14,294 nucleotides of DNA from Burkholderiaceae bacterium (GTDB lineage Bacteria; Pseudomonadota; Gammaproteobacteria; Burkholderiales; Burkholderiaceae_C), in assembly GCA_017999135.1 (NCBI GenBank), contig JAGOBT010000025.1:1-14294 (forward strand), written 5' to 3'. Each line of letters begins with the position of its first letter. Within the stretch, counting starts at the first letter, position 1. A program made the translations under genes and the position numbers. Shown here piece after piece: positions 1 through 7,385 of this stretch. The notes under the pieces were generated by a model. The model saw only the letters and a program-made list of their open reading frames with translations, had not been told where the DNA came from and ran no database searches.

Positions 1-1678
1 AGTAGCCCTGGCCCTTCTGGCTCTGCAGCGCTTGCAGCACCTGCGCCTGGCCGGGCGTCTCGATGCCCTCAGCCACCGTGCCCATGCCCAGGCTCTGCGC
101 CACTTCCACCGTGGCCTTCACCAGCGCGCGGTGGTGGGCGCTGGTCTCCAGCTGGCTGACGAACGACCGGTCGATCTTCACCAGATCCACCGGCAACTGG
201 TGCAGGCTGGACAGCGAGGAGTAGCCGGTGCCGAAGTCGTCGAGCGCCAAGCTCAGGCCCAGCGCCTTCAGGGCCTGCAGGCGGTCGCGCACCGTGTCGT
301 CCTGCGCGGCCAGGCTCTCGGTCACTTCCAGCTGCAGGGCTGTGGCCGGCATGGCACTGGCCCGCAGGGCCCGCTGCACCTGGGCCACCAGTTGCGGGTC
401 GGCCAGTTGCGCGCGCGACAGGTTCACCGACAGGCCCTGCGGCGCCAGCGCCCCCAGCGCCTGCCGCCATTGCATGAACTGCCGGCAGGCCGTCTCCAGC
501 ACGAACACGCCCAGCGCACCGATCAGCCCGGTCTGCTCGGCGATGTCGATGAACGCCAGCGGTGGCACCATGCCCCGCAGCCGGTGCTGCCAGCGCACCA
601 GCGCTTCCACCCCCACGGCGCTGCCGCCTCCGAGGGCGACGATGGGCTGGTAGACCACGAACAGCTCGCCCTGGTCGAGTGCCTGGCGCAGTTCGGTTTC
701 CACCAGGCCGCGGTAGGTGGCCCGCACTTTCATGGCGGGGTCGAACACCGCATGCCGGCCACCGCCGGCGCGCTTGGCTTCGCGCATGGCGATGCCGGCG
801 TCCTGCAGCACACTGTCGGCGTCGGCATCGGGCGCCGAGCCGCCCAGGCTGATGCCCACGCTGACTCCCAGGTGGAGCACCAGACCATCGATGTCGTACG
901 GCCGCGACAGCGCGTCGACCAGGCGCCTGGCGATGCGCTGCGCGTCGTCGGCGCCGCGCAGGCCTTCGAGCACCACCACGAATTCATCGCCGCCCAGGCG
1001 TGCCGCCGTCGACGCCGGCGGCACTGCCCGGCCCACCGCGTCGCCCGGGCGCAGCGTGGCGCCCAGGCGCTGGGCCATCTGCCGCAGCACGGCATCACCC
1101 TGCGCAGCGCCGTGGGCCAGGTTGACCTGGTTGAAGCGGTCGATGTTGATGAACAGCACGGCCATGGAGAGGTCGGGCTTGTCCTGCTGCAGTGCCAGCA
1201 TGCGGGCAATGTGCTCGCGCACCACGGCCCGGTTGGGCAGCGCGGTCAGCGCGTCGGTGCGGCCCAGGTCGCGCCGCTGGGCGGCCAGGCGGTGCTGCTC
1301 CTCGCGCACGGCGTGACTGACGTCGCTCAGGCTGCACATCAGGGTGGCATCGTCGAGGCGGGTGATGCTCAGCGCCAGCGTCTGCGGGGGCCGCCCCGCC
1401 GCCGCGGGCAGCGGCAGGCGCAGGGCGTCGCACACCACACTGCCCGGCGTGGTGTGCTGTGCCGCCAGCGCCCGCAGCCCCGGGGCCACCGGGGCCAGCA
1501 CATCGAACAGGTTGCCCAGGTCACCGGTGGGCACCAGCGGCATCAGCAGCTGCGCCGACATCGGGTTGATCATCGTCACCTCGCCGTCGGGCCGCGCCTG
1601 CAGCAGGCCGATGGGCGCACGGTAGAGAAACTCGATCAAGGCCTCGTAGGCCACCTGCTCCGGTGCCGGTGCTTGCAT
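1..1678 (-). CDS. PAS-GGDEF-EAL c-di-GMP signalling protein (3' end cut by window edge)
   Basis: Probable bifunctional c-di-GMP enzyme, making the messenger from GTP (GGDEF) and/or hydrolysing it (EAL). The 559 visible residues stay open to the left edge, where the last part of the EAL domain is lost. An N-terminal PAS domain (about 10-130) nearly copies that of the upstream gene. The GGDEF domain (about 145-310) has an intact GGDEF at 229-233. The EAL domain starts near 325, with E358-A-L at 358-360, SVNLSR, LEVTES, the DDFGTGYSS motif (D480, D481), KIDRSFV and AEGIET, so all usual metal and catalytic positions are present. The inhibitory RxxD (R210-D213) lies 15 residues before GGDEF instead of 5. 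No signal peptide or membrane segment is seen, so it should be cytosolic. The ATG lies 6 bases after the upstream stop; no clear Shine-Dalgarno is visible, which suggests translational coupling. Which activity dominates cannot be read from sequence. Confidence 0.93.
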   Translation of the reverse strand, partial: MQAPAPEQVAYEALIEFLYRAPIGLLQARPDGEVTMINPMSAQLLMPLVPTGDLGNLFDVLAPVAPGLRALAAQHTTPGSVVCDALRLPLPAAAGRPPQTLALSITRLDDATLMCSLSDVSHAVREEQHRLAAQRRDLGRTDALTALPNRAVVREHIARMLALQQDKPDLSMAVLFINIDRFNQVNLAHGAAQGDAVLRQMAQRLGATLRPGDAVGRAVPPASTAARLGGDEFVVVLEGLRGADDAQRIARRLVDALSRPYDIDGLVLHLGVSVGISLGGSAPDADADSVLQDAGIAMREAKRAGGGRHAVFDPAMKVRATYRGLVETELRQALDQGELFVVYQPIVALGGGSAVGVEALVRWQHRLRGMVPPLAFIDIAEQTGLIGALGVFVLETACRQFMQWRQALGALAPQGLSVNLSRAQLADPQLVAQVQRALRASAMPATALQLEVTESLAAQDDTVRDRLQALKALGLSLALDDFGTGYSSLSSLHQLPVDLVKIDRSFVSQLETSAHHRALVKATVEVAQSLGMGTVAEGIETPGQAQVLQALQSQKGQGY

Positions 1679-1684
1679 GGGCCG

Positions 1685-3007
1685 TCAGCCAGCGAGGGCG
1701 GCATGGGCGGCATGCTGCAGCCCGGGCTGCCAGCATTCCACACGGTTGCGGCCCAGGGCCTTGGCCTGGTAGAGCGCCAGGTCGGCCCGCTGCATCAGCA
1801 TGGCCAGGCTGTCCACGTCGCCATCCATCGCGGCCACGCCAGCGCTCAGGGTGCAGCGGATCGGCAGGCCGTCCACCTGCACCGCCCGGTCGGCCATGGT
1901 CTGGCACAAGCGCCGGGCGGCTGCCACCGCGCCGTCCAGGGTGGTGCCGGGCAGCAGCACCAGAAACTCTTCGCCGCCGCTGCGGGCCACCAGGTCCAGG
2001 TTGCGGAAGGTGGCACCCAGGCCGGCGGCCAGGTGGCGCAGCACCGCGTCGCCCGCCGCATGGCCGTGGCGGTCGTTGATCTGCTTGAAGTGGTCGGCGT
2101 CGAAGGCCACCAGCGCCAGCGGCCGGGGCTGGCGCTGCCAGCGGTGCAGTTCCAGCTCGGCGGCTTCGAAGAAGGCACGCCGGTTGGCCAGGCCGGTGAG
2201 GTGGTCGCACAGCACCGACCGGCGCAGCGCCTCGTTGGCCTCGCGCCGCTCGGTGATGTCGCGAATGATCAGGCTGTAGGCGCGGTCCGCCGGCCGGTCG
2301 TCGCCCGGCGCATGCAGCGGCGCAATCAGACAGCTGCCCCAGAAGCAGCTGCCATCGGCGCGGCAGCGCCAGCCTTCGTCCAGCGTCCAGCCGTGCAGGT
2401 CGGCTTCGTGCAGGCGGTCGGCCAGGCGCTGTGCGGGCATCTGGCCGTCCGGGTAGAACAGGGCCATCGACTGGCCGAGAACAGCGGCGCTGTCGTGCCC
2501 GCTCAGCCGCTCGACGCTGGCGTTCCAGGCCGTGACCTGCCCGGCAGCGTCCAGCGACAGCAGGGCGTAGTCATGGATGCTGCTGGCGATGGAGTGGATC
2601 CACGCCTGGCTGTGGCGCAGGGCGCGGTCGCGCTGCACGGACTGCGTCACGTCGCTGAGCACGGCCATCAGCCGGTCGCTGTCGAGCTTGAGCAGGGTGA
2701 GCGACAGCACCTGCGATCCGGTGTTCGGCCCGCCGGCGCCGCCGATGTGCAGGTGCACCCCCTCGCACACCATCCCGTGGCTGCCGGCGAAGCTGGCGGC
2801 GCGGTGTGCCAGGTCGGGTGCCACCGCCTGCAGGGCGGTGAACAGGTTGTCCAGTGCGCCGTCGGGCACCAGCGGCATCAGCAGCTGGGCGCACAGCGGG
2901 TTGACCATCAGGATCTCGCCGTCAGGCCGGGCCTGCACCAGGCCGATCGGCGCCATGTACAAGAACTGGAGCAGCGCCTCGTGCTCCTGTGCGGCCTGGT
3001 CGTCCAT
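1685..3007 (-). CDS. PAS-PAS-GGDEF diguanylate cyclase
   Basis: Predicted cytosolic diguanylate cyclase of 440 aa (2 GTP to c-di-GMP). PAS 1 covers about residues 8-125 and contains APIG and ARPDGE. PAS 2 with its C-terminal PAC part covers about 135-255 and ends in RDITERREANEAL, the usual linker into a GGDEF domain. The GGDEF domain (about 262-425) carries DHLTGLANRR, the metal and substrate segment FDADHFKQIND, the active variant GGEEF at 344-348, and the inhibitory-site RxxD (R335-D338) exactly 5 residues before it. It should therefore be active and product-inhibited. No transmembrane or haem/flavin signature is evident, so the PAS ligand is unknown. It sits 8 bases after the PYP-like gene and 6 bases before the GGDEF-EAL gene, which indicates one operon. 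Its first PAS shares about 35 of 48 aligned residues with that of the downstream protein. Confidence 0.94.
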   Translation of the reverse strand: MDDQAAQEHEALLQFLYMAPIGLVQARPDGEILMVNPLCAQLLMPLVPDGALDNLFTALQAVAPDLAHRAASFAGSHGMVCEGVHLHIGGAGGPNTGSQVLSLTLLKLDSDRLMAVLSDVTQSVQRDRALRHSQAWIHSIASSIHDYALLSLDAAGQVTAWNASVERLSGHDSAAVLGQSMALFYPDGQMPAQRLADRLHEADLHGWTLDEGWRCRADGSCFWGSCLIAPLHAPGDDRPADRAYSLIIRDITERREANEALRRSVLCDHLTGLANRRAFFEAAELELHRWQRQPRPLALVAFDADHFKQINDRHGHAAGDAVLRHLAAGLGATFRNLDLVARSGGEEFLVLLPGTTLDGAVAAARRLCQTMADRAVQVDGLPIRCTLSAGVAAMDGDVDSLAMLMQRADLALYQAKALGRNRVECWQPGLQHAAHAALAG

Positions 3008-3015
3008 CGCGTCGG

Positions 3016-3408
3016 TCAGGACGGGCGCTGCACCAGCACATAGCGCATGCCTTCACCGGGCTGCGACAGCAGCCGCAGCTGGACCTTGACCGGCCGCATG
3101 CGCAGCGTCAGCACGTAGTCGATGGTCATGTCCAGCGGCAGCGCCTGGGTGGCAGCGTCGGCGAAGCGTTGTGCCACCATGAAATTGTTCATGCACGGCG
3201 CCACCACGGTGAACAGCGGGTGGCCCAGCACCCGTTGCGGCGACAGGCCCGCCATGCGCGATTCCCACGTGTTGTAGCGCCGCACCAGGCCAGCGGCGTC
3301 GATGCCGATCACGCCGAATTCCAGTGCGTCCAGGTCGGCGTCGGACAACTGCTGCAACGCCGGCAGCAAGGCGGCATCGGTGAAGTGCGAGGCTTGCAGA
3401 ATGGTCAT
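3016..3408 (-). CDS. PYP-like single-domain PAS protein
   Basis: A 130-aa protein that aligns without gaps to photoactive yellow protein (PYP) through its core, at a constant offset of +3. The segment LDALEFGVIGIDAAG matches PYP LDGLAFGAIQLDGDG, and VAPC matches the PYP chromophore segment. C72 is at the position of PYP Cys69, which binds p-coumarate, Y45 at Tyr42 and E49 at Glu46. The positions of Thr50 and Arg52 are A53 and L55, so the chromophore pocket differs. The end (MRYVLVQR) matches the last PYP strand. I infer a small cytosolic sensor, first gene of a c-di-GMP operon. Whether it binds a chromophore is not shown, and no tyrosine ammonia-lyase or p-coumaroyl-CoA ligase gene lies in the window; it could be a non-photoactive PAS relative. 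An in-frame TGA lies 6 bases before the ATG, fixing the start. No Shine-Dalgarno is obvious. Confidence 0.85.
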   Translation of the reverse strand: MTILQASHFTDAALLPALQQLSDADLDALEFGVIGIDAAGLVRRYNTWESRMAGLSPQRVLGHPLFTVVAPCMNNFMVAQRFADAATQALPLDMTIDYVLTLRMRPVKVQLRLLSQPGEGMRYVLVQRPS

Positions 3409-3427
3409 GGCGGGTCAGGCTGGCAGT

Positions 3428-3447
3428 CGGCCTGCGGATGCAGGCCG
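3428..3447 (-). other. Hairpin in the leader of the PYP-like gene
   Basis: Perfect 8-bp stem with a 4-base loop, ending 20 bases before the PYP-like start codon. The arms are CGGCCTGC and GCAGGCCG. There is no T-run on either strand, so it is not a normal terminator. It shares the motif CCTGCATC with the neighbouring hairpin. Confidence 0.6.
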
Positions 3448-3474
3448 GTGGAGGTGCGGACGAGGTGCTGCTGC

Positions 3475-3499
3475 CCCTGCATCCAGCTGCGATGCAGGG
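3475..3499 (-). other. Second hairpin in the leader of the PYP-like gene
   Basis: Perfect 9-bp stem (CCCTGCATC / GATGCAGGG) with a 7-base loop, just after the predicted transcription start of the sigma-28-like promoter. It lacks a T-run, so a leader structure or a protein or RNA binding site is more likely than termination. The possibility that it is the weak 3' end of the DUF169 transcript remains. Confidence 0.6.
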
Positions 3500-3510
3500 A
3501 CCTCACCTTT

Positions 3511-3537
3511 CTATCGGCAGACTGGCACCAAACCTGA
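3511..3537 (-). promoter_or_regulatory. Sigma-28 (FliA)-like promoter for the PYP-like/GGDEF operon
   Basis: Minus-strand sequence TCAGGTTT, 11 bases, GCCGATAG. The enterobacterial sigma-28 consensus is TAAAGTTT-N11-GCCGATAA, so the match is 6/8 and 7/8 at the exact spacing. It lies in the intergenic gap and points into the PYP-like gene. Transcription would start near 3504, giving a leader of about 95 bases with both hairpins. I find no convincing sigma-70 promoter in this gap. Experimental support is absent. Confidence 0.6.
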
Positions 3538-3554
3538 AGCCCCGATCAGCGGAA

Positions 3555-4334
3555 TCAGCGCGCGCCGTAGCTGGCGGCCATGCCGGCGCGCACGTCGTTC
3601 TGCACGCCATAGGGCGGAATCGGGTAGCGCAGACCGTTGGCCGACAGGCGCTTCAAGCCTTCGACAGCCTGGGCCAGCTGCGCGGGCTTCAACGCCATCA
3701 GCAGTTCTTCATCGGGCACGCCGCCATAGCGCCGCTCAGGGAAGCACGGCAGCGCGAGGCTGGGCTCTCCGGTGGCCAGCGCCCGGCCCCAGCTGTCGGC
3801 ACAGGCCGATTCGCCCACCGCGCCCCATTCCAGCTTCTTGTAGCCCGCCCACTGCAGGCCGTTGATCAGCAGGATCATCTGCGCCGGGTTGGCGTAGACC
3901 AGGGCGATGTCGGGCGCCGGCAGCCGGCCGGCGGCCAGTGGCGACACCGCCATCGCGGTGTAGCGGCCGTGCGGCACGCAGGTCATCGCCTGCTGGTGGG
4001 CGGCGGCATCGGCCGGGGTGGCAAACCACACGCCGGTGAAGGCCTGGCCGGCCTGGAAGGTGGCGTCCTGCGGGGCCAGGCCGATCACCGCGCCGCACTG
4101 CTGGCCCACCAGGTCATCGACCGTGATGCCGACGGTGAAGCCCAGGCGGGCGGCCTGACCCACGATCTGGTCGGTGGTGTGCACCGTGCCCTTGGGTCGG
4201 CGGATCCTGGGCACGGCCAGCATGTCGTCCACCCGCTCGAACAACTGCATGGCGATGGGCGTGGTCTTGAGCCGCAGCAGGCGGAACAGGTCGTCGACCA
4301 GCGTGGCCAGATCCAGGGTGGGTGTGTCGGGCAT
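3555..4334 (-). CDS. DUF169 family protein, function unknown
   Basis: A 259-aa protein that I recognise as DUF169 (COG2043), a family without an established role. It starts with a helical segment (DLATLVDDLFRLLRLKTTPIAM). Family-like segments are CVPHGRYTAMAVSPLAAG (119-136), VYANPAQMILLINGLQW (146-162) and LPCFPERRYGGVPDEELLMALKP (195-217). Cysteines lie at 80, 119, 178 and 197. There is no signal peptide or membrane segment. The frame stays open upstream to 4475, but that would run through the tRNA terminator; ATG 4334 follows AGGTG after a 4-base gap and begins the conserved region, so I choose it. It stands alone between the tRNA terminator and the sensor operon. I see no clear promoter in 4335-4429. 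I cannot assign a substrate or pathway. Confidence 0.85.
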   Translation of the reverse strand: MPDTPTLDLATLVDDLFRLLRLKTTPIAMQLFERVDDMLAVPRIRRPKGTVHTTDQIVGQAARLGFTVGITVDDLVGQQCGAVIGLAPQDATFQAGQAFTGVWFATPADAAAHQQAMTCVPHGRYTAMAVSPLAAGRLPAPDIALVYANPAQMILLINGLQWAGYKKLEWGAVGESACADSWGRALATGEPSLALPCFPERRYGGVPDEELLMALKPAQLAQAVEGLKRLSANGLRYPIPPYGVQNDVRAGMAASYGAR

Positions 4335-4429
4335 GGGGCACCTGCGGGCAGTGATGGAGCCCCCATCATCCAGGCCCGCGCACGCGGCGATAGCCCGCTG
4401 GCGACAACTGCCGTGCCGCTGCCAACAAC

Positions 4430-4454
4430 AAAAAAGAGCACCGAAGTGCTCTTT
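4430..4454 (-). terminator. Rho-independent terminator after tRNA-Glu
   Basis: On the minus strand a 9-bp stem (AAAGAGCAC / GTGCTCTTT) closes a TTCG tetraloop and runs into six T residues (three of them in the stem), then G and TT. It lies 35 bases beyond the CCA end of tRNA-Glu and closes the tRNA transcript. Confidence 0.9.
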
Positions 4455-4489
4455 GCTTGCCACCGCCGCATGCATGCGGGCAGTGAATC

Positions 4490-4565
4490 TGGCGTCCCCT
4501 AGGGGATTCGAACCCCTGTAATCACCGTGAAAGGGTGGTGTCCTAGGCCTCTAGACGAAGGGGAC
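4490..4565 (-). tRNA. tRNA-Glu (anticodon UUC)
   Basis: 76 nt including an encoded CCA. It begins GTCCCCTTCGTCTAGAGG and folds as a cloverleaf, with anticodon stem-loop CACCC-TTTCACG-GTG carrying TTC at the anticodon, T-loop GGTTCGAATC and acceptor 3' strand GGGGAC-G-CCA. It closely matches the Escherichia coli tRNA-Glu sequence as I recall it. It lies 45 bases after tRNA-Ala on the same strand, just downstream of the gene for its own synthetase, gltX. Confidence 0.97.
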
Positions 4566-4583
4566 TGGTATTCACGACATCGT

Positions 4584-4698
<115 letters not shown>

Positions 4699-4709
4699 GC
4701 GAGTCCATG

Positions 4710-4739
4710 ACTATAGCACAGGCCTCAGACGTGCTGCAA
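4710..4739 (-). promoter_or_regulatory. Sigma-70 promoter for the tRNA pair
   Basis: The minus strand reads TTGCAG, 18 bases, then TATAGT preceded by TGC (an extended -10 element). The -35 lies inside the last codons of gltX. Transcription would begin near 4703, about 17 bases before tRNA-Ala. There is no terminator between gltX and the tRNAs, so read-through from gltX is also possible. Confidence 0.65.
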
Positions 4740-6122
4740 GCGTGCCAGAGCGGTGGTGCGGTCAAACAGCGCCACCACCGCGTCGACCGACGGCGTTTGC
4801 GTGCGCCCGCACAGCAGCGCACGCAGCGGCATGGCCAGCAACGGCATCTTCAGCTTGTGCTCCGCCAGGGTGTCCTTCAGGGCCAGCGCGATGCCGGCCT
4901 TGTCCCAGGGGCAGGCGGCCAGCCGGTCGCGCAGGCTGACCAGCGCCGGGCGCACCATGTCAGTCAGGTGGGCGGCCAAGTCTTCGGCCGTTGGCGTGAC
5001 CGGCGCAAAGTACATCTGCAGCCAATCGGCCAGATCGACCGTGGTGTTGCAGCGGTCCTTGAACAGCGCACACATCGCGGCCAGCCGGTCGTCTGCCGCC
5101 ACGGCCAGCCCGCGGCCGGCCAGCTGCGCTGCCACCAGGCCGGCCAGGCGCGCGTCGTCGGCCTGCTTGATGTAGTGGGCGTTCACCCAGGTGAGCTTGG
5201 CCGCGTCCCACTGTGCCGGGCTCTTGCTGAGGTGGCTGCCGTCGAACCAGGCCACCATCTGCGACAGGCTGAACAGTTCGTCGTCGCCGTGGCTCCAGCC
5301 CAGGCGGGCCAGGTAGTTCAGCATGGCCTCGGGCAGGTAGCCGTTCTCCTCGTAGGCCGTCACGCTGACGGCGCCGCGGCGCTTGCTCAGCTTCTGGCCG
5401 TCCTCGCCCAGGATCACCGGGCAGTGGCCGAACTGCGGCAGCGGCGCGCCCAGGGCGTTGAAGATGTTGATCTGCCAGGGCGTGTTGTTGATGTGCTCGT
5501 CACCCCGGAAGACATGGGTGATGCCCATGTCCCAGTCGTCGACCACCACGGCGAAGTTGTAGGTCGGCACGCCATCGGGCCGCAGGATGATCAGATCGTC
5601 GATCTCGGTGTTGCTGATGCTGATTGGGCCCTTGACCAGGTCGTTCCAGGTCACCACGCCGTCGGGCGGGTTGGCGAAGCGCACCACCGGCTGCACGCCA
5701 TCGGGCACTGCCGGCAGCAGCTTGCCCGGCGCCGGGCGCCAGCGGCCGTCGTAGCCGGTCTTTTCGCCGCGGGCCTTCTGGGCCTCGCGCATCGCGTCCA
5801 GCTCGGCGGGCGTGCACCAGCAGCGGTAGGCGGTGCCGGCGGCGATCATCTGCTCGACCACCGCGTGGTAGCGCGCCAGGCGCTGCATCTGGTAGACCGG
5901 GCCCTCGTCGTAGGTGAGCCCCAGCCAGCGCATCGACGCCAGGATCTGGTCCACCGAATCCTGCGTGCTGCGGGCCACGTCGGTGTCTTCGATGCGCAGC
6001 ACGAACTGGCCGCCATGGTGGCGCGCATAGGCCCAGGAATACAGCGCGGTGCGGGCGGTGCCCAGGTGCAGGAAGCCGGTGGGCGACGGGGCAATGCGGG
6101 TGCGGACGGTGGGAGTGGTCAT
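4725..6122 (-). CDS. gltX: Glutamyl-tRNA synthetase
   Basis: Cytosolic class I aminoacyl-tRNA synthetase that charges tRNA-Glu with glutamate using ATP. At 465 aa it has the usual family length. The ATP-binding HIGH-type motif is HLGT in [13 protein letters not shown] (residues 13-25), followed by RIEDTD (43-48). The second signature KLSKR is at 244-248. The catalytic core and the C-terminal anticodon-binding helical domain both look complete. C101-W-C103 corresponds to the first half of the zinc site of the E. coli enzyme, but the second half (Cys and His after YDGR) is replaced by W128-R-P, so zinc is probably not bound. The frame is open 33 codons further upstream into metZ; ATG 6122, 10 bases after the metZ stop and just before the conserved N-terminus, is the real start. 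No strong Shine-Dalgarno is present, in line with coupling to metZ. Its cognate tRNA-Glu lies just downstream. Confidence 0.97.
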   Translation of the reverse strand: MTTPTVRTRIAPSPTGFLHLGTARTALYSWAYARHHGGQFVLRIEDTDVARSTQDSVDQILASMRWLGLTYDEGPVYQMQRLARYHAVVEQMIAAGTAYRCWCTPAELDAMREAQKARGEKTGYDGRWRPAPGKLLPAVPDGVQPVVRFANPPDGVVTWNDLVKGPISISNTEIDDLIILRPDGVPTYNFAVVVDDWDMGITHVFRGDEHINNTPWQINIFNALGAPLPQFGHCPVILGEDGQKLSKRRGAVSVTAYEENGYLPEAMLNYLARLGWSHGDDELFSLSQMVAWFDGSHLSKSPAQWDAAKLTWVNAHYIKQADDARLAGLVAAQLAGRGLAVAADDRLAAMCALFKDRCNTTVDLADWLQMYFAPVTPTAEDLAAHLTDMVRPALVSLRDRLAACPWDKAGIALALKDTLAEHKLKMPLLAMPLRALLCGRTQTPSVDAVVALFDRTTALARLQHV

Positions 6123-6132
6123 GGAAGAGGTT

Positions 6133-7371
6133 TCAACAGAGGCCCAGGCCGCGCTGCAGGTCGTCGGTGATGTCGTCCACATGCTCCAGGCCGACGGCCA
6201 GACGCACCAGCCCCTGGCCAATGCCGGCGGCCTGGCGCTGCGCCTCGGTGAGGCGGCCGTGCGACGTGGTGGCCGGGTGGGTGATGATGGACTTGGTGTC
6301 GCCCAGGTTGGTGGCGATGCTCAGCACCCGGGTGCTGTCGATGACGCGGAAGGCCGCAGCGCGGGCGGCCTCCGGCGAATCGGCCCGCACGTCGAACGAC
6401 ACCACCGCGCCGCCCAGGCCGCTTTGCTGCGCCATGGCCAGCGCATGCTGCGGGTGCGAGGGCAGCCCGGGGTAGTGCACGCGGGTGACGGCAGGGTGCG
6501 CCTCCAGCCAGCGCGCCACTGCCAGCGCGCCTTCGCTCTGCGCCTTCATGCGCAGGTTCAGCGTCTCCATGCCCTTGAGCACCACCCAGGCGTTGAACGG
6601 CGCGAGCGTCATGCCGACGGTGCGCAGGGTCGGCGCGAACACGTCGACGATCAGCTTCTTCGGCCCGGCCAGCGCGCCCGCCATCACCCGGCCCTGCCCG
6701 TCCAGGTACTTGGTGGCGGCATGCATCACCAGATCGGCGCCCAGGGCCAGCGGCCGCTGCAGTGCCGGCGAGCAGAAGGTGTTGTCCACCGTGAGCAACG
6801 CGCCATGGCCATGGGCAATGCCGGCCAGCGCCGCGATGTCGCACACCTCGGTCAGCGGGTTGGTGGGTGTCTCAGCGAACAGCAGCTTGGTGGTGGGCTT
6901 CAGCGCCTCACGCCACTCGGCCAGGTCAGTCTGTGAGACAAAGGTGGTCTCGACGCCGAACTTGGCGAACTCCTTGCCCAGCAGGCCGATGGTGGAGCCG
7001 AACACCGAGCGCGAGCACACGACATGGTCACCCGCCTTCAGCAGCCCCATCACCAGCAGCAGGATGGCGCTCATGCCGGTGGACGTGGCGATCGCCGCCT
7101 CGGCGCCTTCCATCGCCGCCAGCCGCGCCTCGAAGCTGCGGGTCGTCGGATTGCTGGTACGGCCGTAGGTGAAATCCTCGTTGTTGGCGAAGCGCCTGGC
7201 CGACGTCTCGGAATCGGGCTGGATGAAGGCGGTGCTGAGGAACAGCGCCTCGGAATTCTCGCCGTGCTGGCTGGGCGCCATGGCGGTGCGCACCGCCAGC
7301 GTCTCGGGTCGCAAGCCATCAGGCAGCCGAGCGCGGGCGATGCGGGCGGCTTCGGGGTCGTGGTCGCTCAT
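6133..7371 (-). CDS. metZ: O-succinylhomoserine sulfhydrylase
   Basis: PLP enzyme of the Cys/Met metabolism family, 412 aa. It makes homocysteine from O-succinylhomoserine and sulfide in direct-sulfhydrylation methionine synthesis. Visible motifs are TYGRTSNPT (68-76, phosphate contact from the neighbouring subunit), VDNTF (195-199) and the Schiff-base lysine K221 in [12 protein letters not shown], then the C-terminal [16 protein letters not shown] after the lysine favours metZ over metB or metC, although the exact substrate (succinyl or acetyl ester) is not certain from sequence. The same frame is open far back into purF, but ATG 7371 lies 14 bases after the purF stop and gives the family length. 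Its position after purF is widely conserved in Betaproteobacteria. It reads directly into gltX with a 10-base gap. Confidence 0.94.
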   Translation of the reverse strand: MSDHDPEAARIARARLPDGLRPETLAVRTAMAPSQHGENSEALFLSTAFIQPDSETSARRFANNEDFTYGRTSNPTTRSFEARLAAMEGAEAAIATSTGMSAILLLVMGLLKAGDHVVCSRSVFGSTIGLLGKEFAKFGVETTFVSQTDLAEWREALKPTTKLLFAETPTNPLTEVCDIAALAGIAHGHGALLTVDNTFCSPALQRPLALGADLVMHAATKYLDGQGRVMAGALAGPKKLIVDVFAPTLRTVGMTLAPFNAWVVLKGMETLNLRMKAQSEGALAVARWLEAHPAVTRVHYPGLPSHPQHALAMAQQSGLGGAVVSFDVRADSPEAARAAAFRVIDSTRVLSIATNLGDTKSIITHPATTSHGRLTEAQRQAAGIGQGLVRLAVGLEHVDDITDDLQRGLGLC

Positions 7372-7385
7372 GTTGAAAGGCAGGC

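Noticed and set aside
32..3043. Plus-strand open frame of 1003 codons opposite the signalling operon, and other long plus-strand frames (for example 4707-6170, 7431-8951, 9766-11721)
   Set aside because: They lie opposite clear genes with intact catalytic motifs, have low-complexity His/Gln/Arg/Ala-rich translations and no recognisable domains. They are the usual antisense frames of GC-rich DNA.
4335..4475. Upstream extension of the DUF169 gene to ATG 4475
   Set aside because: It would translate through the tRNA terminator and shows no family similarity; ATG 4334 has a ribosome site and begins the conserved part.
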